NCBI GenBank assembly: GCA_000708835.1
Contig: DF236960.1
Location: 3,235-67,234 of the forward strand
Origin: Klebsormidium nitens
Lineage: Eukaryota > Streptophyta > Klebsormidiophyceae > Klebsormidiales > Klebsormidiaceae
Direction of reading: 5' to 3'
Length of the DNA: 64,000 nt
In this document: piece after piece, positions 58,393 to 64,000 of the stretch
How the letters are laid out: each line of letters opens with the position of its first letter
How positions within the stretch are numbered: the stretch's first letter is position 1
Translations under genes and position numbers: made by a program
Notes under the pieces: generated by a model
What the model was told of the DNA's origin: nothing
Databases searched by the model: none
What the model saw: the letters and a program-made list of their open reading frames with translations, nothing else

Positions 58393-61300
58393 ATGGAAAG
58401 CAGCACATGTTTAGGTTATAGTTACCCTTGGAAAGTAGACCTCAAACATTTGTCACAGGCAGGAAGGTCGTGTTTGAGGATGGAGCTTCTTTTTGCCACC
58501 ATTTGCCTCGTCATTGGCTTTGTTGTCGGCAGGATCTGGGAGAAAACAAGGAGGGCACCCAAGCTAAAGGGAGAAGCGGGCTCAGATTCTTCTAGGGCAA
58601 CAGCTTTCGAGACCGAGTGTGACGTTACAGATTTGCAGAAGCTAAACGCAAAGCCCAACCAGAAAAGCTCTGACGTTGAGAAGCTGAAAGATGGTTGTGT
58701 GGAGAACAAGGACTTGCCAACAGAACTAGATGAGGGGGAGCATTTCCGGGTGGTCGGGAAGGATGAAGCTTCAGCATTGCTAGAAAGTCATCCAGATAGT
58801 TCAGCAGACTCAGCAGCACAAGCGCTTGAGGTTGAAGGGTCCGCTGTTGAGAACGTGAGAGAAGCGGCCCTTCTCACGTCATCGCTGACGTCAGCGTGCT
58901 CTAAGGATGGCAGCTCGGCATTGCTCCGAGCCTTAGAGAGCCTGTTGGAACGGGTTAAGCAGCCTGGTCTGTTTTGGGTCAGCGAAACCGGGGACGCACT
59001 GACCCGGCAGTACTCAAGTCCTGGCTGGAGGAAGCTGATGGGTTGCGATGGGGATGAGCACAGGCGGTGGCTGACAGAGGTACATGGCAATGATGTGGAG
59101 GAGTGCAAAAAGGTTAGTTAGCCCATCCTGAGGCCGTCAATCTTTTGTGCAGGTTTTAATATGAGTAACTCATTTGTGTCAGACGACTGGAGAAAAGTAG
59201 TTTGCTGTGTGAGGGGTAGGAATGTTTTTGAAGCAGACGTGTTTGTACTTCATCTCCGTATGAAGCTACATTCCCGCCATCAAAATGATATACGAGTGGG
59301 AAAAGGCAGCTTCAGTTGCAATAGTATCCAACGTTTGGCCCTGTCAAGCGAGTCTGCTTGTGGGGTTTGACTGCCACAATTGCAAAGTGCAAGAAAGACT
59401 GGTTCCAAGCTACAGTTCGGGCTACGGTGACTCCCTGAAAACCGGCCGGGCAGTATCATCATACGTGCATTCCACCTGACTGCCTGATCCAGATGTTTTG
59501 ACTGAAACTATGGTCACAGGGTGTCGTTCCCGTTCCTGTCAGCAGGCACTGGCGTTCGCTGGCAGTTTGTGCTGAGCGCCTTTAAGGGGCCCGTTGAAAA
59601 TGCAAGTCGTCCACATCTTTTTGAGTGGAAAGCCGCATTGTCAAGGTTACTGTGCCCAATATGCACCGCTCACCACCCAGTACTTGGTACTCCGCACTAG
59701 TTGGTACGATATCTGAGGGATGGGTGTTCGACTGGTCTATTGTTCCGCACTGTTATGATCAAGTGTTTTCCATTTCTCACTTTTACTCCTTTGTCAGGTG
59801 TTCTCTGGCATTCAGCCTGAACGCATTATTGCATCTGGCCATCAGCCTTGCGGTTTCACATTGCATTTGTCCTGCCACTTTCTTGATGGTTGGATCATGA
59901 TTTTGACGTAGGTACAGGAAGTACTTGGTCCAACATCCTTCCTTATATCCATTTGCTTCTTCCACCTGAGTGACAGAGATCTAAGATTTGAAATGACCCT
60001 TTGCTCCTTGAAGGTCGCATAGTGCGGTTTCGGTCTCCTCACTTTTCAAATCAAGGAGGGATGTCAGACAAGAGGGACGATGAAAGCTTTTCAGAAGTAC
60101 ACAGGAAGTGGCAAAGTGTATGCGATATGACAGTCTTGATCCCCATCTGGCCTTCTTTGTAAGATGTTAGATGAGGTTATCGAAAATTTGAACCTCTGAA
60201 ACACATGACATTCTTGGTTCAGTTGCAGGTTTGAGTTGGAAAACTCTAGGGTTTGGCAAGTTCTTTGTGCCGTCTGGCCCCTAACAACCAGTTATACTCT
60301 GTTCAGAGAGACCCACTGCTTTTCTTCAGGGTTGACTGCACTTCCAAAGCTTATGTAAAGGCGCACCAACAGAGTTTGCCGTGCTCTTCCTTGCCGTTGT
60401 AAGCAGCCTTTCAGAAAGGGTGGCATTGAGTAGGCAGCTTTGCTCATCATGATTGTCGGGGGAATCTTTTCACATTACTCAGGGGCGTACTCCGAAGGCT
60501 CTGCCAAAAGAGGAAGCCTAAGCCCCCTTTCCTGACACCTAAGAACTGCTCATCTGCACTGCAAACAAACAACATGCTTTTGATTTAAGAGCAACTATGA
60601 TTGATAAGAGTAACAATGAGGGGAGAGAGACTCTTCTCTCTTCTTGTCAGGTACAAGAAATGCGTAGATTGACATAATATCAGGACCTTTACTTTTCTAT
60701 GAAAACACCCCAGACTAAGTTCGCCCTCACTGTCTTCGTAGCATTGCAAATGAAGCAATGAAGAGCCGTCCCAAAAGTTCCTTTCCTCAGTTTTTGAGAT
60801 GGAGCGCGTTTGATTGGACGGGGGGCAAGCCTTCACAAACCGCCCGAGGCACTTCACCTTGAGGTGTCACTCTAAGAAGTTTGTTGTCTTTCCAAGAAAC
60901 AAGGTAGTCTCGTCCTCCCTCTTCAGGTATACCAGAAAGCTCACGAGGAAAAAGAGAGCTTTACGCATTACTACCGGTACAAGCTGTCCGGCGCGGATCC
61001 AGACCTGCCGGCTTCTTACCGGTGGTACGTCGAGCAGGGAAGCCCCCTCTTTGGATGCAATGGGGAGTACCTCGGACTGCTGGCCTGGGCGATTGACATC
61101 CATGAAGTCAAATCGATGCAGGTAAGAATGCAAACAGACTTCAAGAATGGTCTGATCAAGTAGACAAGCTGAAACGGTGGAAGGACTTGAGAGCGAAATG
61201 ATGAGAGAGAACGTAAAGTGCGATTGGTACTGATTTGTCGTGCTTAATCAAGTTCTGTAACACAGATAAGACACACTTGCTTGGTTTTGGGGAGGAACAA

Positions 61301-63593
61301 GGACAAAAACAAAGCGGGAGAAGGACTTCCGGAGATTGGACCATGATACGAAGTGGACAAGTCGGGTCAACTAGTATCGCTCTTGCCTGAACACTCATCT
61401 GCACCCGATCAAGGTTGGACCGCATGCTTGGAGACGTTTTCACGCTCAATTTGACAGCTCAAAGAATCATTCAGTTGGTCTTAGAAGCTGAAGCCGGTTT
61501 CTAATGCATCTCTTTTTGCAGGTCGACTTTGAGCGGTTCAACCAGATGCCGGGGGACATGATCGTCAAGATCGACTACGAGGGGCACATCAAGAAGATGA
61601 ACCCCACGATGCGCAAGATCTTTGAGTGAGCCTCCACATTCCTGCTGATTCCATCATCAGAAGCTGACAATCAACGAGTCACCATGTATCGAGATTAGTT
61701 GGGCACGGTGCTTGGGTCCGGTGCTTGGGTCCGACTACTAATACTGTCTCAAATCGACATATGGCTCATCTTTAAGGTAACAATGTGACCCCCTTGTTCA
61801 AAGGGGGCCTAAAAAGGGATTGTCACTGGGCGGTCGACAATGTCAGCATTGGTCATTGAGCAGCATTGGATGCTCGATGTCGGGAAACCGGACACATGTC
61901 CGCGACTTTAAAAGCACGATTCACACTGTGCAGTTGCTTTGCGGTGTCATGCTCGTGTACGCCCTTTGTAGACTAGATGACTCTGACTGCTTGAACGGGG
62001 CTTCTCATTGGGTCTCAGTACTTGCAAATAATGCACTGGGCATGCCAGAAAGTATGAATATCGTAACGAGGTTTCAGCACATTACTTTGGATAATCACTG
62101 AGGGGACTTCACCAGGACATTTCGGAACTTCTCCTGCGGAAAGTCACTAAGGGAACCATCAACACCTTGCCCTTGAACAAGATAGAGGTCATTGCGTCGG
62201 CATTCAGCTCATGTAACAATGCGCCTGGCCTGGCCTGCAGAATGACGGAAGAGGAGATGAGTTCGAGGGAGTTCTTCACGTTCCTACACCCGGTATGCTT
62301 TTCGATTCTCTTTCCACATTGCAACCACCGTGTGAACATTTTCCGCTCCAATGGTTGTAAGCCGTCAGGTTCCTGTAAGGAACCCGCTTGACCAGCTTTC
62401 CTGTGGTTCTTGACAAACCCTCCAACGAGCGCTCTTCCGTCCCTCCGCAAAATCAACTTCAAAGGCCTAACTGCTTGAAGTAGAAAGCTTGTTCCGAAGG
62501 TAGTCTGTTCTTGATTGGTGAACGTTCGACTTGAAATGCATGCGGCCTTCAGAGAGGGTGGCAAAGAGATGTCAGCTCTAAACCAGGAATCTTCCGATTC
62601 TGTTTCTCAACATCAGTCAAAGGCTGGGCAAGTGCGCTTCTAGCAGTTCCTTCCTGGCAGCTGCTTGTAAGGTCAAATAAGAAAGCTCCGTAACTTTACT
62701 CGTGCAAGTTCTGCGTGAGAGCCAAATCTTTGTCGTTCTCAGCGTTTGAATTGCTGCTTCAGACAAGGTCGGACCCTTCTCTGTTTTGCTGATCCACTTC
62801 CCAAGTTTCCCCCCCCCCCTTAATCATCCCTTCAAGAAATGCTCGTCGGTAGACGCTTCCCATATGTACCAGTCTGATGTGCACCGTAAGTGAACCCTCA
62901 CCGTTTTCAGCTGATGTCACATCTTGACTTCAGTCTGTCACATCTTGACTTCATTCCCTTTCCTGTACTGCAGGACGATGTGGAGCGCACCCAGGTGTTC
63001 TGGCAAATGCTGCTCGACAATCTTCCTATTGACAACTGTGAGAACAGGTGAGTGGGACCCTTTGTTGATCTTGATTTTGGTATTTGCTACGAGTGCTGCA
63101 TCTGTAAGATGATCACTGAAGATGACCCAGGAAACAAGTCGCTGACACTTCTACAAGAATGCGGTTGTCAACAAATCAGCAGTATGGCGCGAAGGCCTTT
63201 CATATTCAGATTGCTATGAGGGAGTCGTTTTCGCTTCTGCAGTCCGTCGCGTTTAAGGCACAGGTCGAGCAAGGATAGAAGCATGCACGTTGTAGATTCC
63301 GGCATATTATTCTGTTTGTTGTTCCTTGTCTGTTGCCTGTTGCACAGCCTTGTATTTTGCAGTTTGGAAGTCCAATTTGCCTGTCGGAACAGTAACGGTC
63401 CCGACGTTATGTACTCACCTTAGCCCGATGCTTCGATATGGGCCTTTCATGACGTAGATCATGTCCGTAAATCGATCGCCCCGCGTCGTCTTCTGTCTTG
63501 GCAGGTACCGAAAAGGGGACGGCTCCTACTTCTGGGTTGGCTGGACGGCAATCCCGTTGCCGCAGGACAAGACTGTGTACGCAATCGGCAGAG
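58393..63593 (+). CDS. Membrane-anchored tandem-PAS protein (6 exons seen, 3' end unresolved)
   Basis: Exons 58393-59112, 60927-61121, 61522-61625, 62103-62292, 62974-63047, 63505-63593; phases agree throughout. A hydrophobic anchor LLFATICLVIGFVVG lies at about 32-46; an ATG at 58480, immediately before it, could be the real start. After a 130-residue acidic linker come two PAS/PAC units. The first has LFWVSETGDALTRQYSSPGW, VHGNDVEECKK and SYRWYVEQGSPLFG. The second begins FNQMPGDMIVKIDYEGHIKK, with FLHPDDVERTQVFW, CENRYRKGDGSYFWVGWTAI and VYAIGR. PAS domains bind small ligands or partners; the output domain (kinase, cyclase or none) is not visible. The next exon may start at 63897 (giving GRD, then a quick stop at about 63949) or at 63904, or the gene may run past the edge. 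The exon-4 acceptor (62103) was chosen for phase; the stronger-looking AG at 62115 breaks the frame. Confidence 0.82.
62809..62819. repeat. C11 homopolymer in PAS intron
   Basis: Eleven C in a row in intron 4 of the PAS gene, a site prone to length error. Confidence 0.9.
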
Positions 63594-64000
63594 GTGAGCC
63601 GCGCAGCGCCTGGAGCGTCTGAAAAGTGTAACCCTTTCCATGCTGACAGGATTGTGTCCGCAAGTGTCGTTAGGACACCAAATTCCCAGGGCCTTTTGGG
63701 CACGACCTGTGTCTGCAGCGGTTAAAAATCCTGGAAGGGACAGATCAGGCAAACGACTGAGCGGGACGTTCCATTGAATCCCCCATTGAATCCCATTCTG
63801 CAGCCTCCAGACACAGTCTCCAATTTTCAAGATCCTGTTTTCCCCAAGATTCTGAAGCGGTCCCATGGCGCAAGGCTTTTCTTCCGCTGACGGCAGACAC
63901 CAGGAACCATCTCGTCCTTCAATGCTTTTGAGTTTGCTTTCAAGGACGCACCGAGGGTGTTTTGCTCCTCTTGCTCAGGATCTGAAACGCAGCATCACCT

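Noticed and set aside
57965-58414. 150-codon basic open frame before the PAS gene
   Set aside because: No convincing ATG, overlaps the PAS start in another frame, and lacks a splice route into it. More likely leader or chance.

Overview
This window is eukaryotic nuclear DNA. Every gene I can rebuild is split by GT-AG introns of about 150 to 1,900 bp, with donors mostly GTGAG/GTAAG and acceptors in pyrimidine-rich (C/T)AG. The gene set (HOTHEAD-type GMC oxidoreductase, plant-type secreted GDSL protein, ACT-domain Raf-like kinase of the STY8/17/46 type, RING-H2 plus leucine-rich-repeat protein, tandem-PAS membrane protein) points to the green lineage. Moderate GC and modest, intron-rich genes suggest a streptophyte alga such as Klebsormidium; that assignment is inference, not something I could test.

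Layout. 945-7680 (+): seven-exon GMC oxidoreductase. 10067-13209 (-): five-exon small membrane/coiled-coil protein of unknown family. 15373-17700 (+): secreted or anchored acidic protein. 20925-28407 (+): nine-exon GDSL esterase-like protein whose nucleophile serine is glycine. 31753-36839 (+): five-exon ACT-domain protein kinase. 39167-44375 (-): seven-exon two-pass membrane protein with a large extracytoplasmic domain, family not recognised. 44617-44913: assembly gap inside a tandem repeat. 49008-56023 (+): six-exon RING-H2/LRR protein. 58393 to the right edge (+): membrane-anchored tandem-PAS protein. In each model the codon phase closes at every junction, which is the main support for the models. 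Genes are separated by 2-4 kb of non-coding DNA holding two MITE-like foldback elements, simple repeats and little else visible.

The most striking property is not a gene but a pattern. Six of the eight genes carry degraded tandem copies of short pieces (about 50-200 bp), mostly spanning an exon-intron junction, placed in the adjacent intron or flank. Some copies keep working splice sites and the reading frame (extra 28 aa in the 10-13 kb gene, extra 43 aa including a hydrophobic segment in the 39-44 kb gene). One copy, inside kinase intron 3, joins exons 3 and 4 with no intron between them. Together these look like a continuing process of junction duplication that supplies cryptic or alternative exons.

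The genes do not form a pathway or operon; they are independent neighbours. Functional links (cuticle or lipid-surface chemistry for the GMC and GDSL genes, signalling for the kinase, RING and PAS genes) are family-level only.
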